From assembly GCA_034509925.1 (NCBI GenBank), contig CM067529.1, positions 2,251,001 through 2,315,000 of the forward strand: a stretch of DNA of 64,000 nucleotides. The letters run 5' to 3'. This DNA comes from Hirudinaria manillensis. Its lineage: Eukaryota > Annelida > Clitellata > Hirudinida > Hirudinidae. Made by a program: the position numbers and the translations under genes. Position 1 is the stretch's first letter. Each line of letters opens with the position of its first letter. The notes beneath the pieces are model-generated. The model saw only the letters and a list, made by a program, of their open reading frames with translations. It was not told the DNA's origin and made no database searches. This document shows positions 12,501-23,054 of the stretch, piece after piece.

Positions 12501-13470
12501 ATACTTCAGAAAAACATTCAACTTTTTGTGAATCTTGTCTCTAAAAGGCTCACAAATTGTCATTGTTTTACTACTTTATCAGATCTTGGTTTGGATGGAA
12601 AGCGGAGGATGCAGACAACAAGGAAATCATTTTCCCAGATGCTCCAAGAGTCTATAGACTTCCCTATCAAAAGCCTGCCAAAAGCTTGGCACAAGATGAA
12701 ATTTCTTTCAAACTTTTTAGTACTGCTTCACCTACCACTCAGTTAGCCTTTAAATGTCTTCATATCATTTCTCGTAGCTTGACATTTACAAAATACTTTT
12801 TGATAGAGAATATTACTATCATAATTTTTTGTCACAAAGGAAGCATTATCATAATTTATATATTGCACACTATCATTGTTAACGTACTAATCAATGAAAG
12901 ATGCCATGCTATTACGTCCACAGAGACTTCAATGTCTTTCTAGACGATACCAGCATGATCTCAAGCTCCAAGTATGAGGTATATTTGGGGGAATTGATCA
13001 AAAAGGGTTCACCATTTAACCAGTCATCTGTCACACCATGTCTAAAAAGTGGATCAAAGATTTTGCCCATAAAATCATCTGGGTAAGCATTATTGTTGGG
13101 GTTTATTTGAAGATACATCAAGTCATGTGTTCGTTTTATTTTTCAGGCACAACAGCCTGTTTAGACTTTTCACAATCTTTTATAAGCAGAGCAAAGCAGA
13201 TGACTTCATGCTAGCCTATAAGCTGGCAAGCTGTTTTGAATTCCATCCTATGCAGGGTCTCCCAATAACAAACATGAGAAGAGGACTGCTCAGGTAGATC
13301 AATAAATTTTGAACATATTTCCAACTTTCATCTCATCTAATTTTTAGATTAATCATTTTACCTCATCATCCAGGATAACCCAGAACGAAGACGAAATCAT
13401 ACTGGTTGGCTCATTAACGGAATACTTCAAACACAAACCCAAAGATGCTCCTCTAATAGGACTGATATGA
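6526..13470 (+). CDS. POMGNT1-like type II Golgi glycosyltransferase with two ILEI/FAM3 domains
   Basis: It resembles protein O-mannose beta-1,2-N-acetylglucosaminyltransferase 1, a Golgi enzyme that extends O-mannose glycans on dystroglycan. The start exon 6526-6568 gives a basic N-terminus, and exon 6632-6703 gives a membrane helix (FLIWLVLLVVTLVLL). A stem follows, then a first ILEI/FAM3 domain (KCPAGSISFLIKSGQGK; RGLNIVVIN; GFRDNFVMLGQ; ends at IKGCANIP, 7120-8601). A second ILEI domain spans 8772-10932 (VHMYTGFKSND; GRGINVAVIS; FRDAWVFVGQKG). The GT13-type catalytic region spans 11119-13470 (ALIFLEEEVIPTSDFL; SAWTHH; FPGLGFLMKRGFY; IIFPDAPRVYRL). About 24 exons join in phase; the join near 12719/12926 is least certain. 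Human POMGNT1 has one ILEI domain. Metal-binding and catalytic acidic residues appear changed, so activity is doubtful. AATAAA lies at 13733. Confidence 0.85.
8772..10224 (+). other. Second ILEI/FAM3-type domain of the POMGNT1-like protein
   Basis: Exons 8772-8961, 9245-9354, 9831-9915 and 10098-10224 repeat the exon logic and sequence pattern of the first ILEI domain (7120-8601). Both carry a cysteine-flanked opening strand, a GRGxNVxxxxPxT core, an RxFDTxxS motif, and an LxFRDxWVxxGQ closing segment. I infer a tandem domain duplication inside the gene. Confidence 0.75.
11037..11090 (+). mobile_element. Degenerate SINE-like 3' tail
   Basis: An intron of the POMGNT1-like gene contains CATGGCGCTATATAAATGG followed by a run of TTA repeats. 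GCGCTATATAAAT followed by (TTA)n is a recurrent 3' end of tRNA-derived SINEs and related elements in marine and freshwater invertebrates (established pattern). No tRNA-like head is visible upstream, so at most a truncated tail is present. Confidence 0.45.
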
Positions 13471-13704
13471 AATTTTTGATAACAAACTTTGAAATTCGTT
13501 AATTCGCATGAAACCTTTCTGCTTTGGGAATTGCCAAAATGCTGTAGAAGGTCATATCATGTATTCTGTTTCACCAATGCACTCCCTATCTCATTTATTT
13601 TGTTACTAAACTTCCTATGTTTAAGCATTTTTGTCAATAAGATCATTTCTCATGGAATTCTTTATAATTATTTTCCCTGTAATAGGGCGAGCTAAACCCT
13701 TTAC

Positions 13705-13738
13705 CTTTATTTTGTAATTATCAGAAAAACCTAATAAA
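13705..13738. terminator. Overlapping convergent poly(A) signals
   Basis: AATAAA at 13733-13738 on the plus strand is suitably placed after the POMGNT1-like stop (13470). TTTATT at 13705-13710 reads AATAAA on the minus strand, downstream of the UQCC6-like stop (13799). The two 3' UTRs would overlap. Confidence 0.5.
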
Positions 13739-13798
13739 CAACAATCACGTTTTCAATTACCCAAATTTTTTCAAGAATATCGGTGTAAATAAAACGAT

Positions 13799-14023
13799 TC
13801 AGTGGCTTTCGGATTTCAGCTTCCGCCTCTCTTCTTCCAGTATTTTGTCGAAACCCTACAGATAATTTAGGAATTTATTCAGAGCGCGGATTCGGAATCA
13901 TTCCACGTTTACCTCAAGTGGTCTGTAGATGAGGTGCATGCACTGTGCTCCCAAAGCCATGCTGATTAGGGCCGCTATCCCCATTTTCACGTAATCTTTA
14001 GCCGGAGCGGCTGCCCTGAACAT
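13799..14023 (-). CDS. BRAWNIN/UQCC6-like mitochondrial inner-membrane microprotein (55 aa)
   Basis: Two exons, 13913-14023 (37 codons, donor GTAAAC) and 13799-13855, join in phase 0 and give a 55-residue protein. A short N-terminus (MFRAAAPAKDYVKMG) leads into one hydrophobic helix (IAALISMALGAQCMHLI), then YRPL and a charged tail. BRAWNIN, an assembly factor of respiratory complex III, has the same plan: Y(L/V)KM, a helix with a G-A-x-x-x-H end, then YRP. The proline-rich segment that follows in the vertebrate protein is missing here, so identity is only probable. It could instead be another single-pass mitochondrial assembly peptide. The gene is head to head with DERL1 and its 3' end overlaps the POMGNT1-like gene. 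Confidence 0.5.
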
Positions 14024-14476
14024 CTCGCTTCGGAGGACGGTCGAAAGTGCTCGATTATTTACATTATTTTTGGGTTTTGGGCTGACGTAGCGTTAAGTAG
14101 TTGAATGTAATTAATAAAATTTAGCGGCAATAAAATTTAAAATGATTTATTGGGCTTTAATATAAATTAAACCTATTTCAAAAAGACTCGGTGATGGCAA
14201 TATTTTTTTAAAACTTACAAATAAGTTACATATTGCTTAAAAACAAATATTTTTAAACATTGAAATTAAATACTAATTTGATTACTAATCGAATCATTTT
14301 CACATACGATTGCTTACGATTCACACCATGTTTCGGAGCTTGTGTGCATTTCGCGTTGTTCAATATCAGAAGTGAATCGATATTGACTATCGGCAAGTAT
14401 AGAGCTCGTTTGGGAATCGAACTTGAGATCACATTAATTCAGTTAACCTAACGAAACCAGTTACTTAGAAATTAAG
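14024..14476. promoter_or_regulatory. Shared 5' region of the UQCC6-like gene and DERL1
   Basis: About 450 bases separate the two divergent start codons. The minus-strand gene starts in a GC-richer stretch at 13960-14045. No TATA box or other core element can be assigned with confidence, and a shared promoter is inferred only from the spacing. Confidence 0.35.
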
Positions 14477-16438
14477 ATGGCATCGAATGATATTGGTGAT
14501 TGGTATAGAAATATCCCACAAATAACAAGGTACTGGTTTACGGGATCCGTCGTCTTACCATTAATAGGAAAAATTGGATTAGTCAGTCCAGCTTCCATGG
14601 TTCTTGATTACGCCAGCCTAGTTAATAAATTCCAGGTATGAAAAAAGATGCTCTTAAATGGCTGGAGATGCTAATAATTAGTTTCATTTTTAGATTTGGC
14701 GCATAATCACGTCAGTGCTTTACTTTCCAATATTTCCACAGACGGGTTTCATGTATCTATTAAATCTCTATTTCCTATATTCTTATTCAACTCGGTTAGA
14801 GACAGGTCAATCATTGTTGTTGTTGTTAAATATCTGGCTGATTGAGGCAAAATTTTAATCCTTATTTACTTAATAATTTTGAAGGAGTTTTTGATGGGAG
14901 ACCAGCTGATTACCTGTACATGTTGCTCTTCAATTCAGTTTGCTTGGTTGTATCCTTGCTTTGATTATTATTCTTCTATTATTGGCCATCATAAATATTA
15001 TAATATAGTGAGATAAATTAGAATTTCATGCATCTGGGGTTCCTTAACCATATTGACATCATAGATAATAGGCCTGATTGCAGAACTAAAAGTGAGTACT
15101 ACAATTAATTGACAATTATTGGATGTTATATATGAAAAATTGGTTTTGTAGCTGCTCATGAATATCTTGATTCTCAGCGTGCTCTACATTTGGTGCCAAT
15201 TTAACAGAGAACAGATTGTTCAGTTCTGGTTCGGAACTCAATTTAAAGTGAGACTCACTTTCATTAATTGTCCATTTGTCTGTTGCTTATTTTTTAAGTT
15301 AGCTTAATTTATTAGGATCAGTAGATTTGTAATAAGGCACATCTGTATATTATATCATGTATCACTTTCGGAAGAAAGTATCTGGCAGGGACATCCGCTT
15401 GATCAACGGATGCGGCCCAGCCCCCGAGAGTGTCAGGATTCAGGGCCGAAACACTCGTAGAGGGGGTCATTCCTCTGAAGATCCCTGTCAGAACGCTCGC
15501 TCAAGAGTTTCTATCAATTCTATCAATATATATCCAATAAGTTTTAATATGAAACAAAGGTTTTTGTTGCTCAGACACCAGAATATACTGCCTTTAGAGT
15601 ATTATGTTGTGTGGAATTTATAGGAATATACATATTTTGATATTTAAAGAATGAATTTGCATTTGCTTGTGTACAGAAAGAATATGGTGATTTTTTTCCT
15701 GAAACTCCTTAACTATTTTGCTAAAACAATGAATTAATTCTTATAGGCTGTGTACTTGCCTTGGATTTTGGTTGCTTTCAACATGATCATTGGAAATGGG
15801 TATTTATTTAACATTTTATGAAATTATGAATTTATTTCAAATGGTATGTATCCTTAGATCTTATTAGATAAGGGTGCAATATATTTTATTATATACCAAT
15901 GGGGATTAAGTTTTTTTATTATTTAAGGTAGATATGAGATATTTTTTTAGGTATTTAATGGGAGTTAGTAAAATTTAGCCAAATAAATGATGATTTCAAC
16001 TGTAATCGTTTGCAGAGGATGGCACGACTTGTTGGGCATTTTTGTCGGCCATCTTTATTTCTTCCTTATGTTCAAGTACCCTCAAGACTTTGGTGGATAC
16101 CAACTTCTGCAGACACCTAGCTTCCTGTAAGCTGAAAACTTTATTTGCTGCATGGGAAAACTTGCTAACATCATATTGTGACTTTAGAAAATTAGCTGTG
16201 GAGTATCCCAAATTAGATGTTAAGAACATGACAACTCTGATCATGTGAATGCAACACTCAGATAACCTATGTGCTAGTTGTTGAATGAATTCTTGTATTT
16301 GTTTCTAGGTACTCATTTTTCCCAAATAGAAGAGGTGGAGTAGCAGGTTTTGGTGTGCCTCCTGCATCCAGGAGACGTCCAGATGAGGACAATCAAAGAC
16401 ATTCTTGGGGACGTGGCCAACAATTAGGGGATCAGTGA
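14477..16438 (+). CDS. DERL1: Derlin-1, ER-associated degradation membrane protein
   Basis: Derlin-1 is a rhomboid-like pseudoprotease of the ER membrane that helps retrotranslocate misfolded proteins together with p97/VCP. Eight exons join in phase: 14477-14635, 14694-14805, 14885-14949, 15065-15091, 15152-15247, 15747-15799, 16016-16126 and 16309-16438. The N-terminus (DIGDWYRNIPQITRYWF) and the YSTRLETGVFDGRPADYL core match animal Derlin-1 nearly residue for residue. The C-terminus AGFGVPPASRRR...RHSWGRGQQLGDQ contains the SHP-type p97-binding motif that separates Derlin-1 from Derlin-2/3. There is no GxSG protease motif, as expected. AATAAA lies at 16459. No anomalies were seen in the coding sequence. 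Confidence 0.97.
15382..15491 (+). ncRNA. Compact four-stem RNA-like element in a DERL1 intron, partly U1-snRNA-like
   Basis: A GC-rich island of about 110 bases lies in an AT-rich intron. A closing stem of ten pairs (CTGGCAGGGA at 15382 with TCCCTGTCAG at 15482) encloses three hairpins: CATCCG/CGGATG with inner TTGATCAA (15392-15412), GAGTGT/ACACTC (15428-15456) and AGAGG/CCTCT (15459-15476). The CTGGCAGGG opening, the TGATCA loop, a following CCCAG and the closing CCCTG occur in the same order as in U1 snRNA. I see no canonical U1A loop (ATTGCACTCC), no Sm site and no exact ACTTACCTG 5' end. It may be a decayed U1 copy or an unrelated structured RNA. Transcription is not demonstrated. Confidence 0.35.
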
Positions 16439-17115
16439 AAACGTGGATGTATTTTATGAATAAATCTATGAAAAATTAAACAGAATATTTGGACACACGC
16501 TTAATACAATTTTTTTGAAGTAAAACTTAATTTGATTATTTTTGACTTCTGGTTCAGAAAATAAAATTTTATGATGAGGTAAAGTACGGGTGGGAAAAGA
16601 AGGGGATGAAGAAGGTACTCTTGCCCTTGTGACATTGCCTGCTTTGATACGGAGTTCTGGTAAAAAAAAAAGTATGCTTTGGATTCGAATGAGATGCTTT
16701 GGGTCATTGCGGTCGTGCCCCGTGCTTAAGCTCTTCGCAGGACTTTTCGTCGCTTCCCATCTATTTCATTACTTAATCAATTTTGATAATTAATTTTAAT
16801 TATTCATTGTGACTTTCGAGGCCCCCTTTGAAATAGATGGCGTCCAGGTGATTCTTCTGCTTCATTCCTGCTCTCCTCGTCTGATGATGATGATAAATAA
16901 TTATTAGTATTATTGAATAATAACACTTTCATTATTAAATGATAAATTTTGTAATCCGATCAAAGGAGTAATTCAACTTTATTTGTCTGTATTATCTTAG
17001 CGTACTGGCGCATTGTCTTTGTTTATATCTTCAGTTACTATTGTGTGTGTGTTCGTACGTATGTCGTTTTGAAAAACTGGGCTATAGCAGTGTCATCTGG
17101 CATAACATTTAAGTC
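16439..17115. other. Intergenic region between DERL1 and SNAPC3 with an unexplained GC-richer block
   Basis: After the DERL1 3' UTR, a block at about 16590-16890 is less AT-rich than its surroundings. It contains a perfect 12-base inverted repeat (CCATCTATTTCA at 16757 and TGAAATAGATGG at 16829). Short minus-strand open stretches exist (for example MKQKNHLDAIYFKGGLE at about 16873-16808), but they cannot be joined into a convincing gene. Confidence 0.4.
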
Positions 17116-20100
17116 ATGGATTATTTTGACATAAGTAACCCCATAAATATTAAGCAATTTCTTTCCGAATGCAGATCTAATTTGTCAGACTACGATGTGT
17201 GCGCGAGCAATGAGTTTGTCAGAGAGAAATGTATAACGTTTCCAGAAGATTTCGATTCGTCGAAATTCAGGTTTATTAACCGTTTTTTATTTATGAATTT
17301 GATATATGATTCATCAGTGAGGATCACTTGATTATCAAAGATCCTTAGGTGGTTTAGCTTCTGCAATGGGTTTGAGCAATAAGCACGTTTGGGGTTACAA
17401 TAATTATAAGTTGTTGTAGATCTTTTACTAGATGAATAAGACTCTTTATTGGTTGAATTTATCTTTTTTGTTATTCATCTTATGTCTAAATTTATATTTG
17501 CATTTAGCAATTTTTTTTTAACACTTTATATACTCTGGCATTTGAGATGTAAGGCGATTTTTAATCTAAGGGAGTCAAGTTGCAAACACCATTATTATGA
17601 CTTGTAGGAATGTAAATGCATTTAGTCAACCTTCCTACCAAATTGTGCAGGTCTTGATGTCAATATTAACATTAATATTTTCCAGTGTTGAGAAGTTGAA
17701 ACCATGTACCGAAGTAAATCGTTTAAAGAACATTGACGAAACCAATGGATTGAAATTACTGGAGTTAGCACGTATTTTTGAGAAGCAATTTATATTACAT
17801 TTTTTATTTGTAAATACTAACGTTTTAAAATAATTTTCAGATATAGAAAAGCAGAATTGGAAAAAAGGCAAAAAACTAACAGAACGGATAAATTTATCAG
17901 GCACTTATCAGACAGTCCATGGGTACTCACAATGATAGAATTTTAAAATTATAAGTTGTGCAACCTTAAGCCAATCGGTCATCAGCATGCACACAAATAT
18001 TTCTTGTAAACAAATTAGAGTTTCTTACATATGTGTGTAGTATTATAAACGTTAATAAATTTGAAGTCTAAAAGAACGAAGGATTTTTTTTTAATTCAAT
18101 AAAATGTTATGCTGATTTAATTCAAGGTACACAAGCTATCCTGGCTGGAAAGGAATTTCGTTCCTCCAGAGAAAGCAGAGCACATAGAACTGCCTGATGT
18201 CATCATGAGGGTCCACTTCTATCGAGCTGTGAAGGAAAAGAAATCCGTTCGTGGCAGTTTGATTTTGTTGATTTTTTTCAAAAATGTCCTTCTTAAAGCA
18301 TGAAAGTAAATTAATTTTGGCTGTAAGTGGTTGATATATTAATATATATTAATAATTTTTTTTGTATTCAATGATTGTAATGATAATAAATGACAACTTA
18401 TTGGTACCATTAACAGGATAAAGAATGTTTTTTTAGTTAAAAGTTAATTTTTTCTTTTCAATCTTTACCAAAAAAAAAAATAACATAACTTTGTCTCTTT
18501 GGATTTAAATTTCTTCTTAAATTTATATTATTATAACCTTCAACTCATCAAGCCATGCATTGGAAGTAGTTTTCTTGTTCATCTTTTGTAGAGATACACG
18601 AGGGTCCAAGAGTTTGAGGTGCTTGGCCAGACGACCTTGTCCTCCCTGAAGGAGCAGTTCTGCTGCCCCTCGGATCACGTCTGCAATCAGGACTTTGTCG
18701 ACGATCCTGATGCTCCCATGGGAAAGATTTCAAAGGTTTACAGTCATGCCAGCAGTTGTTTTCATATTGTATCCAATTTGATTACTTGGCATTCTAGAAG
18801 ATATCAATTTGGTATCAATCCATGTGTTAGGTACTCTTATATATTGTTGGATCACTGGATCCAGATAATTAATGAATAATTAAATTATATTGCTAATTAA
18901 TTATAAATTGAGTAATTATTGTTATTTATTTACAAAGAAATGTAGTATCATACACAGATAATTTTTATCTTGGCCTTCTCATATCAGGATGTCTACAAGT
19001 CAAATTTCTTCTTCATCGAAGGTACCTTTTACAATGACATGTCCGACAAGAAAAACGTGGATCTGTCTGCGTTAGTTTTAAATTAATTATTAATTGTTTT
19101 AAAGTTTCATTTACAAACAAACAAAAAATTCTACAAAAAAATACTCGTAATTGAATTTTTATCTCATTGGTCTTGATGCAGTAAAATTGCTGTGGCATAA
19201 AATCCTTTTGTGGCATTCACGTCCCACAGCTGAGAGCTATGAGTTACAATCTGCCCAATATAGATAGGAAAAAGTTGGGCAGACTGTACATTTTAAGATG
19301 CTTTATTTCGTCAATGCCGTCAATGACACGCATTTGACTCGTGGCAGTGTCATCAAAGAGTGGGCTGACGAGAGAACCGACAGGGTGGGACCTTTCAAAT
19401 ATGCCAACATGGAAGGGGTAAAGTTCATTGACCTGACCTTCAAACTGGGTCATCCTTATCTCTATACACATCAGGGAGATTGTGAACATCTTTTGATTTT
19501 CTCTGACATCAAGTGAGGAAATTTATTTAAATTTATAATTTATTTTAATTTATTTAACCATTTGTTAATTATTTGTCAACACTACCAAAATATTTTTAGT
19601 CACTTTATTCGGTCAATTAAAGTAAATATTAAATAAATTTAATATTTTAATAAATAAATTTATCAGTTTATTAATTAGTTGTTTTAATTACAGACTAGAC
19701 TTTAATGATGTTATGTTTTTTTTTTTTAATTCATGCTTAGAGTTGTGACAGATCAAGATGTTTTTGAAGTCTGTAAATATCCTTTGGAAACTTTTAAAAT
19801 CACCAACAGAAGGGTCGCCTGCCATGCTTGTTGCTTTACTGCAAAGTATGAGAACAATTTTCTTATCTTATAATTTAATTATAAAAAAATTGATTATTTT
19901 AATTTTTGACATTTAAAATTTGCCCAAGATGGGGGTAACCATCTATAATTGCTATAATCGATTGAGAGTTTTTAGTTTTTTGGATGTTGGATTGTTCAAA
20001 ATGTCTCAGACATAAAATTATTATGATATTTCTTTTCTTAATAATAACCATAATAATAATAATTTAAAAATTGAAAATGAATTCTACTTAATATGTTGCT

Positions 20101-20336
20101 AATTGTTTTTTTTCTCCAGATGGATAGCATTTAACAGTTCTTATGCACCGGACGACCCCGGGTTTTTCTGCGACATGTGCCTCAAGATGCTGCACTACGA
20201 CAAGGAGGGCAAGCTCCACGACAAGAATCTGAAGGTGTTCCTTCATCCTTTCTGCTCTGGAAGGTGGGAAGGAGACAACTTTGAAGACGAACGAGGCTTT
20301 CGTAAATCAAAGGCCGAACTGATTTATTACGAATAG
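17116..20336 (+). CDS. SNAPC3: snRNA-activating protein complex subunit 3 (SNAP50)
   Basis: SNAPC3 contacts the proximal sequence element of snRNA promoters for RNA polymerases II and III. Nine exons join in phase: 17116-17270, 17686-17763, 17841-17922, 18127-18246, 18592-18735, 18988-19070, 19348-19512, 19741-19845 and 20120-20336. The conserved core is plain: [20 protein letters not shown], then [19 protein letters not shown], then [20 protein letters not shown]. Cys and His residues in HQGDCEH, ACHACC and CDMC form the family zinc-binding region. The protein carries about 30 extra residues after the usual C-terminus (from [12 protein letters not shown]). Exon 7 starts at 19348; the upstream open stretch 19298-19347 is not needed. 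AATAAA lies at 20480. Confidence 0.93.
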
Positions 20337-20613
20337 AAATGTTAAATGCAAGAAAAAAAATGTGTTTTATTTTTTAATGTTTATTCCACTTTGAGGATTG
20401 AATTCTAGGTGTTTGTTTAAGTTATTTTATTTATCAATTATGGTATCAACTGTGAGAATGCTTTATGTGAAAGCTATGGAATAAAGCCATGTGATGGGTA
20501 CTTAGGGAAAATGGGGTGGAATTGTATCAAGGACGTTCTTCCAATTCATGACTTGCCAGTTCTGCATCATCATTTCTGGGCTGTATTTCCTTCCAGATGA
20601 ATGTTCCACATTT

Positions 20614-21411
20614 CTAAAAAAAAGGCACATCACATGAGTCTGTTATTCTCTTGATGTTCTCCTGAACATTTTGCATGTGCATTGCATTTTGACCAACCTT
20701 CTTCATGGCCTGGGAGTTGTTGGGATTTCTAGGATCGTGGAATTGTTCGTAGGAGATTTTTTCTTTCAGAAATAGTGATTTATTGCTTTCAAGGATTAAG
20801 TCATTAATTGGGACTGTCAAAAATAATAATTAAATATGATTTAATTCGATTAGGTAAGCTGTTTGTAGCAGTTATACTTTACTATTTGGGTGATGGTGAT
20901 GATGGTAGCCAAAGCTATTAGGTTCTTACCTATCCCTTTGGCCTGTTGTTTCTGATGAGTTGATGGCAATTTGTGGTTTCGGAGGTCAGCGATAGGTCTG
21001 TAGTCATGGCGAGAAGTACTTTCTAAAGAATAGGGTGGTGTGTTCTGTTCGGTCATGCTCGCTTTGTGGGTCCACCATGGTCCTGTGTCGTTGTCTATGC
21101 CTTCAAGAAGATGGGTTTTAAGGTTGCTTTAGTTTTTGACTTGTGGAATCACTAAATTTTAATGAACAGACTAGGTTATCAAGGAGAATCTGTTAAATTT
21201 ATAGAGTAACTGAAGTTTCAAGAGTTATTTTTTTCATTCTGAAGCTTATATATCCGCGATATTGCATATTTGCTTTTAAAAAATGGTGAAACTTTGCTAT
21301 AAAGCCGCGTAAATTACCTTTAGTTGTCACATAATTGACGTCTTCGAAATACGTTCTTACATTGTCAGAGTTGTGCTTAACGCTTCTACGGCCGTCCAAA
21401 CTGGATTTCAT
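20614..21411 (-). CDS. Unrecognised 154-residue hydrophilic protein
   Basis: Three exons, 21318-21411, 20930-21100 and 20614-20813, total 465 bases and join in phase with normal GT-AG sites. The product has no signal peptide or membrane segment. It is basic and polar, with tyrosine- and proline-containing patches (GPWWTHKASMTEQ; STSRHDYRPIADLRNHKLPS; FHDPRNPNNSQAMKKVG). Such short Tyr/Pro/His-rich proteins are common among axonemal microtubule inner proteins, but I recognise no specific family. The gene is tail to tail with SNAPC3. The start was chosen as the first ATG in frame. The last exon runs straight into a TAG after the sequence DVPFF. Confidence 0.55.
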
Positions 21412-21635
21412 TATCGACTTTGACAATGAAGTGAATTTCTTGTTCGGACTTTGAACACCTCAGCGATGTCTCCATAGAAACGGAACCGATGCGCTACAAT
21501 GTGCCTAGAGACACCACATTATAGCTAACTAAAAGTGGACTGTTTTCGAAGAAGAATCAACAACGTCCCTTGCGTTTATTGGTTAAATAAACGGGTGAAA
21601 TTCATTAGAAATAATGTTTTCCTACAGAAGTAATG

Positions 21636-22666
21636 TCAACCAAAGCATCTGTTATCTCTTATACAACCGAGATAATTCATCGTACCTCTGGGATACTTGT
21701 TACAATAAACCTCTATGCAGACGTCTCCTACATCGTTAAAAGCCTTCTTGTCTCGCAGTTCTTTCTCTGGAAGGTTTTCCCCAAGTCCGTTGAATCTCTC
21801 CATCAACTCTGAGGCCAGATCACCTTGACCTGGCACTAAAGTTGGCCTGAAGAAATTGTTCTTGTACGCCGAATTGCTGTCTACTCCGAGATGCTTTTTG
21901 AAGTCTTTCATGGATTTTGAGAGTCGTCGATAGTTAATGACTTCGTTATCAACAACATTTTCGTCTGGGTTCTGTTCTCGCTTCATCTCTTTGCCGATCT
22001 TATCGTCTGGTTTTTCCATTCGTTTTTCAATGAAATTTCGTAGATTCGCATAGTTACCGTTGGCAATCGAAATCAAATCACTGCGCCCAGCATAAGGAAA
22101 GTTTAAAACGTTACCGTCGTACATTTTTGACTCTTCACCAATGGAATTACCGAGAACATTTTCGAGATCTCTTAACTTTCGGAACGAATTCAAATTGCAA
22201 AGAAAGTTCGCACCATCCCTATTCCTTGACCAACATTCATTGTCCATCCAGTTTTTCAATTCCTCGAATCGGCGTCTTCCAACTTCCGAATATTTGAAGT
22301 AACTGTCATAAAATTCTTTCATTAAGCGAGATTCCCCCAACAAGGAATCGAAACTTGATTTATCTTTTTCAAACGGATAGACGATCCCAGTACCATTGAA
22401 ATGTTCCAGTGGCAACCCATGACTTCGGTAATGGCCTAGGAATATAAAAGCTGAATCTGAAATATCTTGAATCGCGTTTAAATAATTAAATCGTCTTTTA
22501 AATCATTTACTTAAATATTCGGCTAATTGTAATTAAATTGTATTATAAACCAAGAATGATTAATCAGTATGAAAACCAGTTAAGGCAACAATTAAAAAAA
22601 ATTATTACGCGGCAAATGCAGCAGAAGTGCAGCCCCGAATAAGATGACGGTTGAGTATCTTATCAT
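21636..22666 (-). CDS. Unrecognised secreted protein (285 aa)
   Basis: Exon 1 (22609-22666) encodes a signal peptide (MIRYSTVILFGAALLLHLP) and joins in phase 1 to one long exon (21636-22435). The mature part is highly charged, with many Asn, Arg, Lys and Glu residues. Cysteines are sparse: two near CWSRNRDGANFLC and four clustered at the C-terminus (VCIEVYCNKYPRGTMNYLGC, then DNRCFG). The C-terminal cluster could form a small disulfide-bonded knob. I do not recognise the family. The same signal-exon plus one-long-exon layout recurs in the unrelated-looking secreted gene at 25774-27534. Confidence 0.65.
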
Positions 22667-23054
22667 CTTGAAATTTAAATTAACTTATAATAAAAATCTT
22701 AATGAGTCTTTATTGCTAAATCAACTTATGTCACAATTATACAGCCGGATATAGTCAAAGTTTGATCATAAATCGTAAAAACACTTCAAAAACCGACCCG
22801 ACCCGCTGGAACTTTTATGGCCGGCTCATTTATAGCTATTTTTCTAAGCCGGAAGTGACTTTGCCGTGGAAGCCTGTCGGATTGCGTGCTCTAGAAAGTG
22901 CAAGTCTATGTACGATGGTATTTTATGTTTCGACAGTCGCTATTAAATCTGGCTGCTAATGCTACATTCAGGTTTTTGCAGAATGGATTTGTGTGAATCG
23001 CCAATTATGCTATTTACTCACAAAATAAAATACTATCTTGAATCTCAAGATATT
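22667..23054. other. 5' flank of the secreted 285-aa gene; nothing else supported
   Basis: An AT-rich stretch with no exon that can be supported. The short open frame at 22762-22959 has no recognisable features. Confidence 0.4.

Noticed and set aside
14270-14450. Possible tRNA remnant near GGGAATCGAACTTGAG
   Set aside because: Only a T-loop-like string is present. No acceptor, D or anticodon stems can be drawn.
19298-19347. Upstream extension of SNAPC3 exon 7 with its own ATG
   Set aside because: Splicing from 19070 into 19348 restores the family sequence (DLSA then [12 protein letters not shown]). The upstream bases are intron.
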